Program-made: the position numbers and the translations under genes
Assembly (NCBI RefSeq): GCF_900115785.1
Contig: NZ_FOYS01000004.1
Location: 124,001-188,000, forward strand
DNA length: 64,000 nt
Source of the DNA: Halogeometricum limi
Lineage (GTDB): Archaea; Halobacteriota; Halobacteria; Halobacteriales; Haloferacaceae
Direction of reading: 5' to 3'
Notes under the pieces: model-generated
Database searches by the model: none
What the model saw: only the letters and a program-made list of their open reading frames with translations
What the model was told of the DNA's origin: nothing
In this document: positions 37,678 through 46,087 of the stretch, in pieces
Numbering within the stretch: position 1 is the first letter of the stretch
How the letters are laid out: each line of letters opens with the position of its first letter

Positions 37678-38070
37678 ATGAGTCAGTCTTACAATCGAGG
37701 CCTCATCGAGGACTTCGGCCGATGGCGGGAGTTCTCCGCGGGGATGTGGGCCTGGATTTTCCACAAGTTCACCGGCTGGGTGCTGGTGGGATATCTCTTC
37801 ACCCACATCGCCGTCCTCTCGACGGCGCTGACGGGTGCCGCGGCGTACACCGAGACCATCCAGACCCTCGAGAGTCTGCTCGTCGTCCGTCTCCTCGAGG
37901 TCGGTCTCCTCGCCGTGGCCGTCTTCCACATCCTCAACGGCCTCCGACTGCTCCTCGTCGACCTCGGCGTGGGGCTTCACGCACAGGACAAGAGTTTCTA
38001 CGCGTCGCTCGCGCTGACCGGTGCGATAGTCGTCGCCAGCGTTCCGACGTTCGTGGCGGGGGTGTTCTAA
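37678..38070 (+). CDS. sdhC: Succinate dehydrogenase cytochrome b556 subunit
   Basis: A 130-residue membrane subunit with three helices. The [17 protein letters not shown] segment provides a conserved His for heme b, and [15 protein letters not shown] gives another. It anchors the SdhAB catalytic dimer and passes electrons to quinone. It is the first gene of sdhCDBA, and sdhD starts 2 nt after its stop. Confidence 0.93.
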   Translation: MSQSYNRGLIEDFGRWREFSAGMWAWIFHKFTGWVLVGYLFTHIAVLSTALTGAAAYTETIQTLESLLVVRLLEVGLLAVAVFHILNGLRLLLVDLGVGLHAQDKSFYASLALTGAIVVASVPTFVAGVF

Positions 38071-38072
38071 CG

Positions 38073-38450
38073 ATGGCAGAGCACTACTCCTCCTTCGAGC
38101 GCGGCGGCCGCCGATGGCTGTGGCAGCGACTGACGGCCGCGTTCCTCGTGGTCGTCCTCGCGTTCCACTTCTTCCTGCTTCACTTCGTCCACCACGCGGA
38201 CGAGGTGACGTTCGCCATGTCGTCGGCGCGGATGGAGCAGTGGACCTACTACTCGCTGATGATACTGTTCCTCGTCACCGCGACGTTCCACGGTGTCAAC
38301 GGCGTCTACAACGCACTGGTGAATCAGGGGCTCTCCGGCACGAAGAAGACGGCCGTGAAGTGGACGCTCGTCGCCGCGAGCGTCCTCCTCGTCGTGCAGG
38401 GAGTCCGAACCGCGAACGTCTGGGCAGGAATCAGCCTCCTCCCCTTCTAA
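38073..38450 (+). CDS. sdhD: Succinate dehydrogenase membrane anchor subunit
   Basis: A 125-residue protein with three membrane helices. LAFHFFLLHFVHHADEVTF and FHGVNGVYNALVNQG contain the candidate heme-ligand and quinone-site residues. The order C-D-B-A is typical for haloarchaea. The stop is separated from the sdhB ATG by a single base. Confidence 0.92.
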   Translation: MAEHYSSFERGGRRWLWQRLTAAFLVVVLAFHFFLLHFVHHADEVTFAMSSARMEQWTYYSLMILFLVTATFHGVNGVYNALVNQGLSGTKKTAVKWTLVAASVLLVVQGVRTANVWAGISLLPF

Positions 38451-38451
38451 C

Positions 38452-39330
38452 ATGAGTACGCAAGTTCCCGAACAGGTCGAAGAGGAATCGTCCGCGGACG
38501 CCGAACAGCAGTCCGCCGCACAGCAGTCGCGCATGGAGAAGAAGCGGCAGAACGCGGCCGCGCGCGAGAGTCAAGAGCAGGCCGAAGCCGAAGAGAAAGC
38601 GTCGAGCGAGGAGGACACCTACCTCCTCAAAGTGTTCCGCTACGACCCCGAAGTGGCGGGCAAGCAGGAACCCCGCTTCGACGACTTCCACGTCCCCTAC
38701 CACAAGGGGATGACCGTCCTCGACGCGTTGATGTACGCGCGGGACCACTACGACTCCAGTCTGACCTTCCGGCACTCCTGCCGACAGGCTATCTGTGGCT
38801 CCGACGCGATGTTCGTCAACGGCAGACAGCGACTCTCCTGTAAGACGCAACTGTCGGACCTCGAAGAACCGGTCCGCGTCGAACCGCTCCCGCACCAGGA
38901 AGTCGTCAAGGACCTCGTGGTCGACATGGAGCACTTCTACGACCAGATGGAGGCCGTCGAACCGTACTTCCAGACGAACGACCTCCCCGAGGGCGAACAG
39001 CTCCAGTCCCGCGAGAACCGCGAGAAGATCAAGATGTCCACGCGCTGTATCTGGTGCGGCGCGTGCATGTCCTCGTGTAACATCGCCGCCGGCGACAACC
39101 AGTATCTCGGCCCCGCGGCCATCAACAAGGCGTACCGCTTCACGATGGACGAACGCGAGGGCGAGGAGATGAAACAGCACCGACTGGAGATTCTCGAACA
39201 GGAACACGGCGTCTGGCGCTGTCAGACGCAGTTCTCCTGCACGGAGGTGTGTCCGAAGGACATCCCCCTGACCGAGCACATCCAGGAACTGAAGCGCGAA
39301 GCGGTCAAGAACAACCTCAAGTTCTGGTGA
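38452..39330 (+). CDS. sdhB: Succinate dehydrogenase iron-sulfur subunit
   Basis: A 292-residue protein. The [2Fe-2S] motif RHSCRQAICGSDAMFVNG is in the first half, and CIWCGACMSSCN and CSTEVCP-like CTEVCPKDIP motifs bind the [4Fe-4S] and [3Fe-4S] clusters. About 55 N-terminal residues before TYLLKVFRYDPE are Gln/Glu/Ala-rich and probably coiled, an extension seen in haloarchaea. It is peripheral on the cytoplasmic face of the membrane. Confidence 0.95.
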   Translation: MSTQVPEQVEEESSADAEQQSAAQQSRMEKKRQNAAARESQEQAEAEEKASSEEDTYLLKVFRYDPEVAGKQEPRFDDFHVPYHKGMTVLDALMYARDHYDSSLTFRHSCRQAICGSDAMFVNGRQRLSCKTQLSDLEEPVRVEPLPHQEVVKDLVVDMEHFYDQMEAVEPYFQTNDLPEGEQLQSRENREKIKMSTRCIWCGACMSSCNIAAGDNQYLGPAAINKAYRFTMDEREGEEMKQHRLEILEQEHGVWRCQTQFSCTEVCPKDIPLTEHIQELKREAVKNNLKFW

Positions 39331-39385
39331 ACGCGGTGAAACGCTCAAGTTCAGCCAGTCCTAACCCACGATAAACACTCACACA

Positions 39386-41239
39386 ATGTACGAACACGAC
39401 GTTATCGTTGTCGGCGGGGGCGGCGCGGGTCTCCGCGCGGCCATCGCGGCACAAGAAGAAGGAGCCGACGTGGCTATCGTCTCGAAGCTCCACCCCGTCC
39501 GCAGTCACACGGGTGCGGCAGAGGGCGGTATCAACGCCGCCCTCCGCGACGGCGACTCCTGGGAGAAACACGCGTACGACACGATGAAGGGGTCGGACTA
39601 CCTCGGCGACGCCCCTGCCATCGAGACGCTCTGTCAGGACAGCCCCGACGAAGTCGTCCAACTCGAACACTGGGGGCTGGCGTTCTCCCGCGACGAAGAC
39701 GGGCGGATGAGCCAACGCCCGTTCGGCGGGATGTCGTTCCCGCGGACGACGTACGCGGGTGCGGAGACGGGTCACCAGCTCCTGCACACGATGTACGAAC
39801 AGTTGGTCAAACGCGGGATTCAGGTGTACGACGAGTGGTACGTCTCCCGACTCGCGGTCTCCGACGAGGAAGACCCCGCAGACCGGACCTGCCACGGCGT
39901 CGTCGCATACGACATCCAGAGCGGCGAACTGTCGGCGTTCCGCGCCCGCAAGGGAGTCGTTCTCGCGACGGGCGGCCCCGGTCAGGTGTTCGACCACACC
40001 ACGAACGCCGTCTCCAACACCGGCGACGGCGTCGCGATGGCCTACCGCGCCGGCGTCCCGATGGAGGACATGGAGTTCATCCAGTTCCACCCGACGAGTC
40101 TGCCCAGCACGGGCGTGCTCATCTCCGAAGGGGTGCGCGGCGAGGGCGGTATCCTCTACAACTCCGAGGGCGAGCGGTTCATGTTCGAGTACGGCTACGC
40201 GAGCAACGACGGCGAACTCGCCTCGCGAGACGTGGTGTCGCGCGCCGAACTGAGCGAGGTGAACGCGGGTCGCGGTATCGAGGACGAGTACGTCCATCTC
40301 GACATGCGCCACCTCGGCGAGGAGCGCATCCTCGACCGACTGGAGAACATCCTCCACCTCGCGAAGGACTTCGAGGGCGTCAACGGGTTAGAAGAGCCGA
40401 TGCCGGTCAAGCCCGGCCAGCACTACGCGATGGGCGGAATCGAGACCGACGAGAACGGCGAGACCTGCATCTCAGGACTCTACGCCGCCGGGGAGTGCGC
40501 CTGCGCCTCCGTCCACGGGTCGAACCGCCTCGGCGGCAACGCCCTGCCCGAACTCATCGTCTTCGGCAAGCGCGCCGGCCACCACGCCGCGGGGCGTGAC
40601 CTCGGGAAAGCGAAGATTCAGACCGGCAAGCGCGGCGAGTGGGAAGTCGGCGAAGTCGACACCCCCGTCGAACCCGGCGACGTCTCCGCCTCCGGCGAGG
40701 ACGTCGTCGCCGACGGCGGGGCCGCGGCGTCGTCCTCGGGCGGGTCGCTCTCGCCCGAAGAGTACGTCGACCGCGCCCTCGACGCCGAGCGCGCGCGCGT
40801 GGAGTCGCTCCTGAACAAAGAGGAGGGCGTCCAGCACGCCGAGATTCGCGCCGAGGTGCAGAAGTCGATGACGCGGAACGTGAACGTGTTCCGCGAGGAA
40901 GAAGGGCTGAAACAGGCGCTCCGTGACCTGCGCGAGGCGCGCGAGAAGTACGAGGACGTGTACGTCGCCGACAAGTCGCGCACGTTCAACACCGACCTGA
41001 TGCAGACCATCGAGACGCGGAACATCTTGGACCTCGCGGAGGCCATCACGCTCGGCGCGTTGGCCCGCGACGAGTTCCGCGGTGCCCACTGGCGCAAAGA
41101 GAACCAGGAGCGTCGCGACGACGTGTGGCTCAAGCACACGATGCTGTCGTGGAACGACGGCCGTCCCGAACTCTGGTACCGCCCGGTCATCCTCGAAGGC
41201 GAGGAGAAGACGTACGAACCGAAGGTCCGCAGTTACTGA
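39386..41239 (+). CDS. sdhA: Succinate dehydrogenase flavoprotein subunit
   Basis: A 617-residue catalytic subunit oxidising succinate to fumarate. The FAD Rossmann motif VIVVGGGGAGLRAAIAA, the SHTGAAEGGINAAL segment holding the flavin-linked His, FHPTSLPSTGVLISEGVRGEGG and ACASVHGSNRLGGNALPE are all present. A low-complexity Gly/Ser/Ala insert sits near residues 430-455. A 55-nt gap after sdhB contains an A+T-rich stretch but no clear promoter, so the four genes are probably one operon. Confidence 0.97.
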   Translation: MYEHDVIVVGGGGAGLRAAIAAQEEGADVAIVSKLHPVRSHTGAAEGGINAALRDGDSWEKHAYDTMKGSDYLGDAPAIETLCQDSPDEVVQLEHWGLAFSRDEDGRMSQRPFGGMSFPRTTYAGAETGHQLLHTMYEQLVKRGIQVYDEWYVSRLAVSDEEDPADRTCHGVVAYDIQSGELSAFRARKGVVLATGGPGQVFDHTTNAVSNTGDGVAMAYRAGVPMEDMEFIQFHPTSLPSTGVLISEGVRGEGGILYNSEGERFMFEYGYASNDGELASRDVVSRAELSEVNAGRGIEDEYVHLDMRHLGEERILDRLENILHLAKDFEGVNGLEEPMPVKPGQHYAMGGIETDENGETCISGLYAAGECACASVHGSNRLGGNALPELIVFGKRAGHHAAGRDLGKAKIQTGKRGEWEVGEVDTPVEPGDVSASGEDVVADGGAAASSSGGSLSPEEYVDRALDAERARVESLLNKEEGVQHAEIRAEVQKSMTRNVNVFREEEGLKQALRDLREAREKYEDVYVADKSRTFNTDLMQTIETRNILDLAEAITLGALARDEFRGAHWRKENQERRDDVWLKHTMLSWNDGRPELWYRPVILEGEEKTYEPKVRSY

Positions 41240-41302
41240 CTCGGCCCGACGACTGACTCACCCGACGCGACGTTTTTCTCCGCGCTCTCCGATGGTCCGG
41301 TA

Positions 41303-42226
41303 GTGACACGTCCGAATCCGCGTCGACTCGCCGTCGCGCGCGCCCTGTTCGACATGAGTCGTCCCGAACAGGTGCTGTTGATGGCCGTCGTCTACTCTTT
41401 CGGCGGCGCGGTAGCGGTGAACCTCGCCCCCGGCGAACCGCCCTCGCCGACGGCGTTCGCGCTCTCGTTTCTCGCGTTCGTCCCGACGGCGCTCGCGATT
41501 CACTACGCCAACGAGTACGCGGACTACGAGACCGACGTACAGGCCGACCGGACGCCGTTCTCGGGCGGGAGCGGTGCGCTCTCGCGGACGGGTCTCTCGC
41601 CGGAACTCGCGCGTCGGGCGATGGTCGTCTCCGGGGGCGTCGGCGTCGTCGCCGCGGTCGCCGCTCTCCTCTCCGGCGTTCTGTCTCTGCCCGCGTTCGT
41701 CCTCCTCGTCGTCGTCGGCGTCGTCGGCGTCCAGTACTCGATTCCGCCGCTTCGACTCGTCTGGCGTGGGTACGGCGAGGTGACGAACGCCGTCCTCGGC
41801 GGACTCCTCCTGCCGGCGTACGGCTACGCCGTCGTGAGCGAGACGGTCCCCACGACGGCGGCCGCGACGTTCCTGCCGTTCGCGGTGCTCGTCTTCTCGA
41901 ACCTCCTCGCGACGCACTGGCCCGACAGAGCGCCCGACGGGACGGTGGGGAAACGGACGCTCTCGGTTCGGTGGTCGTCCCGACGACTCCGGCGGACGTA
42001 CTGGCTCTCCCTTCTCGTCGGCTACGGGTCGCACGTTCTCCTCGGCGTCTCCGGCCTCGTCCCCTGGGTCGTCGTCTTCGCCGGCCTCCCTGCACTGCCG
42101 TTCTCGGTGTGGGGCGGAGTCCGGTACACGCGGGTCCGGTCGCCGCTTCCCGCCGTCGCCGCGATGGTGGTGTTCGTCTCGGCGCAGACGCTCGTCTGGG
42201 TGTGGCTTCCGTTCGCTCGGACCTGA
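41303..42226 (+). CDS. UbiA family prenyltransferase
   Basis: A 307-residue membrane protein starting with GTG. The first Asp-rich motif appears as NEYADYETDVQADRTPF, and the second prenyl-diphosphate site as THWPDRAPDGTVGKRTL. About eight helices are predicted. Members attach isoprenoids to aromatic or lipid acceptors, such as menaquinone precursors. The closeness to the quinone-reducing sdh operon is compatible with a MenA role but does not prove it. Confidence 0.85.
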   Translation: MTRPNPRRLAVARALFDMSRPEQVLLMAVVYSFGGAVAVNLAPGEPPSPTAFALSFLAFVPTALAIHYANEYADYETDVQADRTPFSGGSGALSRTGLSPELARRAMVVSGGVGVVAAVAALLSGVLSLPAFVLLVVVGVVGVQYSIPPLRLVWRGYGEVTNAVLGGLLLPAYGYAVVSETVPTTAAATFLPFAVLVFSNLLATHWPDRAPDGTVGKRTLSVRWSSRRLRRTYWLSLLVGYGSHVLLGVSGLVPWVVVFAGLPALPFSVWGGVRYTRVRSPLPAVAAMVVFVSAQTLVWVWLPFART

Positions 42227-42267
42227 CTCCCAACGCCTATTTAATCGCTGGCACCGTACTGACGAAC

Positions 42268-42366
42268 GGAAGGGTGGCTCAGTGGTAGAGCAATAAATTT
42301 CCGGCAGCGACCCTCTGCGGTCGCCCGGGTTTACGGCTTCGCGTGGTTCGACTCCCGCCCCTTCCA
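42268..42366 (+). tRNA. tRNA-like gene, atypical; anticodon not assignable
   Basis: A 99-nt sequence with perfect acceptor GGAAGGG/CCCTTCC (42268-42274 with 42359-42365), discriminator A and a perfect D-arm GCTC/GAGC. The T-loop TTCGACT is normal, but the T-stem pairs only if T42344 is bulged (GCG-T-GG with CCCGC). Between D- and T-arms, 42293-42340 forms a long irregular hairpin (CCGG and CGACC/GGTCG) next to an A+T-rich TAAA/TTTA stem. It may be an intron-containing tRNA (UCC, Gly, if 42301 begins the 3' end of the loop) or a tRNA pseudogene. Confidence 0.55.
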
Positions 42367-42533
42367 CTCTCCGTTCTCGCGTCGAGACCGATTCTCGTCA
42401 GCAGTCGAAAATAGTCGTCGACGACCGGCGCGGTTCGCGGACGAACGTTCCTGACGGTTCGGCGGTTCGGTCGTTTCGAGCGCCCTCTCGGACGATTCCG
42501 GTTTCGCCGGGTTCGACAATCGTCGTGGAGTGA

Positions 42534-42541
42534 TTTTATTA
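42534..42541 (+). promoter_or_regulatory. TATA box of the small HTH gene
   Basis: TTTTATTA is about 33 nt before the ATG at 42571. Confidence 0.5.
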
Positions 42542-42570
42542 TCGTCGAAGCCGACGACCCGGTAACAACT

Positions 42571-42810
42571 ATGCAAGGAACCGTCCAATCGCGACCGACG
42601 ACAGGAACAAGCGCCGTCTCCGTGCCCGCGGAACTCGACTCGCCGCGTGCGAAACTCGTCTATCTCTACCTCTCGGTCGAGGGTGAGTCGTCCGTGACCG
42701 AACTGCAAGAGGGGTTGGAGATGAAGAAGATCTCCCTGTACAGCATCCTGGGAACGCTTCGCAAGCGGGGACTGGTCCACCAGGACGCCGAGCGGTACCG
42801 GATCGCCTGA
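42571..42810 (+). CDS. Small TrmB/MarR-like winged-helix regulator
   Basis: A 79-residue protein consisting essentially of one winged helix (SPRAKLVYLYLSVEGESSVT through ILGTLRKRGLVHQD). Single-domain regulators of this type are numerous in haloarchaea. The effector and targets are unknown. It is convergent with the DUF7563 gene downstream. Confidence 0.82.
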   Translation: MQGTVQSRPTTGTSAVSVPAELDSPRAKLVYLYLSVEGESSVTELQEGLEMKKISLYSILGTLRKRGLVHQDAERYRIA

Positions 42811-42897
42811 GAGGAACTGTTGCGACGACGTGCCGATAGTCGTCGAACCGGCGTCGGTGGACACCGGCCAGAGACGGCAACAGTTCCGATATCGGGG

Positions 42898-43056
42898 TCA
42901 GGTGTTCCGCGGTGAACGTGCTTTTCTCACCTGTGCGCCGTCGCGAACCATATCCTCACAGTTCGGACAGACGCGTGGGTGGTCCATGCCGTCCGGGGCG
43001 AACACCCGGGCGTACGCCGTCGTGACGAAGGAACCACAGTTCTGACATTCGGGCAT
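42898..43056 (-). CDS. DUF7563 zinc-finger protein
   Basis: A 52-residue protein. MPECQNCGSF supplies CxxC, and PRVCPNCEDMV the second CxxC, forming one treble-clef-like or ribbon zinc site. It matches small haloarchaeal CPxCG-related zinc proteins (DUF7563). The frame extends ten codons upstream, but MPEC is the family start. Such proteins have been linked to lifestyle traits in Haloferax; nothing specific can be said here. Confidence 0.82.
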   Translation of the reverse strand: MPECQNCGSFVTTAYARVFAPDGMDHPRVCPNCEDMVRDGAQVRKARSPRNT

Positions 43057-43106
43057 GGCATCTAAGTGACGAGAGCTTTTTGTCATAAACTTTCCGTCGG
43101 CTCCCG

Positions 43107-43193
43107 TCAGAGGACACTCAGTATCAACCCCAGCGCGAGGAGTACGAAAATGAGCACCGATACGACCAGGAAGAAGGTATCAGACCCGTCCAT
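43107..43193 (-). CDS. 28-residue single-pass membrane protein
   Basis: ATG at 43193 and TGA at 43107 enclose a peptide with a short acidic start (MDGSD) and one continuous hydrophobic helix of about 22 residues. The third bases are G/C-biased, as in real genes here. It lies 50 nt upstream of the DUF7563 gene on the same strand. It is below usual gene-calling size, and I found it by reading the gap. Confidence 0.5.
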   Translation of the reverse strand: MDGSDTFFLVVSVLIFVLLALGLILSVL

Positions 43194-43375
43194 GAGAAGA
43201 CACGTACGCAGAGGGGTCGCTTAAAAGTGTCCGATACAGCGATTGTGCCCTCCGGCGAACGCCGACCGGTGGCTCTCCGCTCCCCCCGGAAGACGCCCCC
43301 TAACATGACACTCGGCTAATAATATCCGACGACACTCGGAAGTTGTTTGTCGGAGGACGCCATGGGTGTGGCCGA

Positions 43376-44599
43376 ATGAGTCGTCCCGCCGTCCGCACTC
43401 TCTGCGTCGTGGTGCTGGTCCTCTTCGCCGTGCTGAGCGGTGCGGTGACGCCCGGTGCGGCCCAGTCGACGCAGACCATCGCTGGAACGCAACTGTCGCC
43501 CGACGACGTTTCGCTTCGCGTCGACGTGCACGAGAACGGGTCCGCCGTGTGGGAGGTAGAGTACCGGGTCCTCCTCGACGACGAGAACGCCACCGCGGCG
43601 TTCGAGTCGGTCCGCGCGGACGTCGAAGCGAACGAGTCGCAGTACGCGAGCGCGTTCCGAGACCGGATGGCGTCGACGGCCGCGACGGCCGAGAACTCGA
43701 CCGGACGCGAGATGAGCGTCCGAAACGTGACCGTCTCCGCGTCTCGCCAGCAACTCCCGCAGGAGTACGGTGTGTTGACCTACCGCTTCGTCTGGGTCGA
43801 CTTCGCCGTCGTCGAGGGCGACACCATCCGCGCGGGCGACGCACTCGAAGGACTGTTTCTCGACGAGGGCACGTCGCTTCTCGTGACGTGGCCCGAGGAG
43901 TACGTCCTCTCTGAGTCGACACCCACCCCGGACGACGAACGCTCGCAGACGGTCGTCTGGAACGGACCGTTCGACTTCGGGCCGGGGGAACCGTCCCTCA
44001 CGCTCTCGCGGCGCGACGCCGGGACGACCGGTGCGGCACAGACCGACGAAGGGATGGGAGAGACGGCCCGCGACGGGTCGTCCGGAGATTCGAGCCCCTT
44101 CCTCATCGGTGCCGGTCTGTTCGTCGGCGCCGTCGCCGTCGCCGGGGGATGGCTGTTCTACCGCCGACGCGGCGACGTCTCCGGAGCACGCGCGACTCGG
44201 CCGGACGACGGACGCGGCGGGACCGAAGCGGGTTCCGACACCGCGGCGGTGACTGCGGGAGGCGGCGCGTCGGGAGCGGTCGAATCCGCCGCGGGCGCCG
44301 GAGACTCCTCGTCGCCCGAGGACGCGCGAGCGGACGACGCCGACGCCGACGGAACCGACGACGTCCCTCCGTGGGAGGACGAACTCCTCAGCAACGAAGA
44401 ACGCGTGCTCGCCCTCATCGAACACGAGGGCGGGCGACTGAAGCAACAGGAAGTCGCACAGACGCTCGACTGGACCGACGCGAAGACGAGTCAGGTCGTC
44501 CGTCGGATGCGCGACGACGACGAACTCGACGCCTTCCGCCTCGGCCGAGAGAACGTCCTCGTCCTCCCCGACGAGGACATCGAACCGGACAGGGACTGA
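43376..44599 (+). CDS. Membrane-anchored protein with cytoplasmic helix-turn-helix (DUF7345/DUF7343-like)
   Basis: A 407-residue protein. It has a signal peptide (about 1-29, ending PGAAQ), an extracellular domain (30-235) with several N-glycosylation sequons, one membrane helix at about 241-263, an acidic Gly/Ala/Asp-rich linker and a winged helix (about 336-400, LLSNEERVLALIEHEGGRLK onward). This architecture suggests a transmembrane one-component sensor. The start MSRPAVRT is preferred to an ATG 11 codons upstream. The next gene encodes a secreted protein and may be its target or ligand. Confidence 0.83.
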   Translation: MSRPAVRTLCVVVLVLFAVLSGAVTPGAAQSTQTIAGTQLSPDDVSLRVDVHENGSAVWEVEYRVLLDDENATAAFESVRADVEANESQYASAFRDRMASTAATAENSTGREMSVRNVTVSASRQQLPQEYGVLTYRFVWVDFAVVEGDTIRAGDALEGLFLDEGTSLLVTWPEEYVLSESTPTPDDERSQTVVWNGPFDFGPGEPSLTLSRRDAGTTGAAQTDEGMGETARDGSSGDSSPFLIGAGLFVGAVAVAGGWLFYRRRGDVSGARATRPDDGRGGTEAGSDTAAVTAGGGASGAVESAAGAGDSSSPEDARADDADADGTDDVPPWEDELLSNEERVLALIEHEGGRLKQQEVAQTLDWTDAKTSQVVRRMRDDDELDAFRLGRENVLVLPDEDIEPDRD

Positions 44600-44711
44600 T
44601 AAGAATGTTTCGACCGTTCACGATATCAGACCGGAGCCGAGAGGGAGAATCGACAGACAGCGCGGACCGTGAAACGTCGTTGATTCGGTCAGACTCGGCG
44701 CGAGCGTCTAC

Positions 44712-44720
44712 AGTTTATAG
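44712..44720 (+). promoter_or_regulatory. TATA box of the sequon-rich secreted protein
   Basis: AGTTTATAG lies about 33 nt before the ATG at 44749. It argues against the in-frame ATG at 44605 as the true start. Confidence 0.5.
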
Positions 44721-44748
44721 GTGGGTGGGGCGAGAGGGTGCAGGTAAG

Positions 44749-45996
44749 ATGAGACAGGTCGTTGCGCTCTCGATGGTCGTCCTCCTCGTGACGTCACTGT
44801 CGGCCGGAGTCGCGACTGCGGACACGGCGGAACCGCCCGAAGTGGCCCTCGGAGGCGACACCGTCGCCGCACAGGACGCGAGCGAGGCGTCGACCGACGA
44901 AACGGCGGACGAAGACCCGACGGAGACGTCGACACCGACGAACGACTCGTCGGACGACGCCGACGCGTCGGCGTCGTCCGAGAGCGGACTCTCGCCCGGT
45001 GCGCAACTCGCCGGCGCACTCGCCGTCCAACAGGCCGAGATAGACGGCGAACTGGAGACGCGGTCGTTCCAAGCGCAGGTCGCCACCGCGAACAGTAACG
45101 AGTCGAGAGCGCGCGTCGTCTCTCGGCAGGTCGCTCAGACGAACGAACGCCTCTCGGAACTGCGAACGCGACTGGACGAACTGGAAGCGGCCAGACGGAA
45201 CGGGAGCATCTCGCAGGGGCGATACCGTGCGCAGGCGGCCCGCCTGACCGCGGAGATTCGCTCGCTCGAACGACTCCTCGACCGTACCAGCGAGACCGCA
45301 GCGGAGTTGCCTCCGGACCTCCGTCGGGCCAACGACATCAGTGAAGACCGGTTCGACCGCCTCCGGACGGACGTGAAGAACCTCTCCGGACCGGACGTCG
45401 CCGCGGCCGCACGCGAGATAGGGACGAACGTCGGGAACGGATTCGGCCCCGCTGCGAACGCCCGGTCGGGCGACCGTGGACCGCCGGATAGAAACGGTTC
45501 GGACGCCCCCGGGAACTCCGCGAACGCCCCCGGGCGTGACGGCGGAAACGCGACGGGTGGCGTCGACGAAACGGGTCGTCCGGGCGAGACCGCCGCGAAT
45601 CGGACTGTCGGCAACCGAACTGCTTCTAACGGAACCGCCGCGAACGGAACCGCCGCAAACGGGACTGCTTCTAACGGAACCGTCGCGAACGGAACCGGAA
45701 ACGAGGGCCGAGGAGCGGGTTCGGACGCTCCCGGCAACTCCGGCGACGCCCCCGGCCGAGACGAGAACGCGTCCGACCGCGGTGAAAACGACGGCTCCGG
45801 CGCAAGTGAGTCGGACGAACGCGCGAGCGACGAGCGAAACACCACCGCGGCGGCGACGACCGTCGACGAGACGGCGGTGATTCCCAACGAGACGGCGGAC
45901 GCCAACGAGTCGAACCGAACGGACGGAACCGACGACACCGGGAATCTGAGTCGAGGTCTGTCGGGATTCTCGGCGTTCGCTGCCGTCTTCGCGTGA
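44749..45996 (+). CDS. Secreted coiled-coil protein with tandem N-glycosylation sequons (DUF7096-like)
   Basis: A 415-residue protein. It has a signal peptide (MRQVVALSMVVLLVTSLSAG, cleavage near residue 25), an acidic Thr/Ser/Asp region, a helical coiled-coil part (about 95-195, with regular Leu/Arg/Glu spacing), then a long disordered tail. Residues 284-316 contain seven N-x-T sequons spaced exactly five residues apart. Two related GSDAPGNS/APGRD blocks flank them. There is no membrane anchor at the C-terminus. It is probably exported, heavily glycosylated and cell-surface associated. The family name is tentative. Confidence 0.75.
   Translation: MRQVVALSMVVLLVTSLSAGVATADTAEPPEVALGGDTVAAQDASEASTDETADEDPTETSTPTNDSSDDADASASSESGLSPGAQLAGALAVQQAEIDGELETRSFQAQVATANSNESRARVVSRQVAQTNERLSELRTRLDELEAARRNGSISQGRYRAQAARLTAEIRSLERLLDRTSETAAELPPDLRRANDISEDRFDRLRTDVKNLSGPDVAAAAREIGTNVGNGFGPAANARSGDRGPPDRNGSDAPGNSANAPGRDGGNATGGVDETGRPGETAANRTVGNRTASNGTAANGTAANGTASNGTVANGTGNEGRGAGSDAPGNSGDAPGRDENASDRGENDGSGASESDERASDERNTTAAATTVDETAVIPNETADANESNRTDGTDDTGNLSRGLSGFSAFAAVFA
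45598..45696 (+). repeat. 15-bp tandem repeat coding for N-x-T sequons
   Basis: The repeat unit is a 15-nt block of the form AAC-GGA-ACC-GCC-GCG, giving N-G-T-A-A with small variations. It is present about six and a half times inside the secreted-protein gene. Codon variants differ between units, so the repeat is not recent or has been selected at the protein level. Confidence 0.8.
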
Positions 45997-46054
45997 ATCT
46001 GCGGGAGACGCTCTCGGCGGTCCATACTCAGTTCTGATAGTCGGAGAGGTAGAA

Positions 46055-46061
46055 CTATACT
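46055..46061 (+). promoter_or_regulatory. TATA box of the 140-residue membrane protein
   Basis: CTATACT is centred about 30 nt before the ATG at 46088. Confidence 0.5.
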
Positions 46062-46087
46062 CGCAGAGAGTCTCCGCGCGAACGAGC

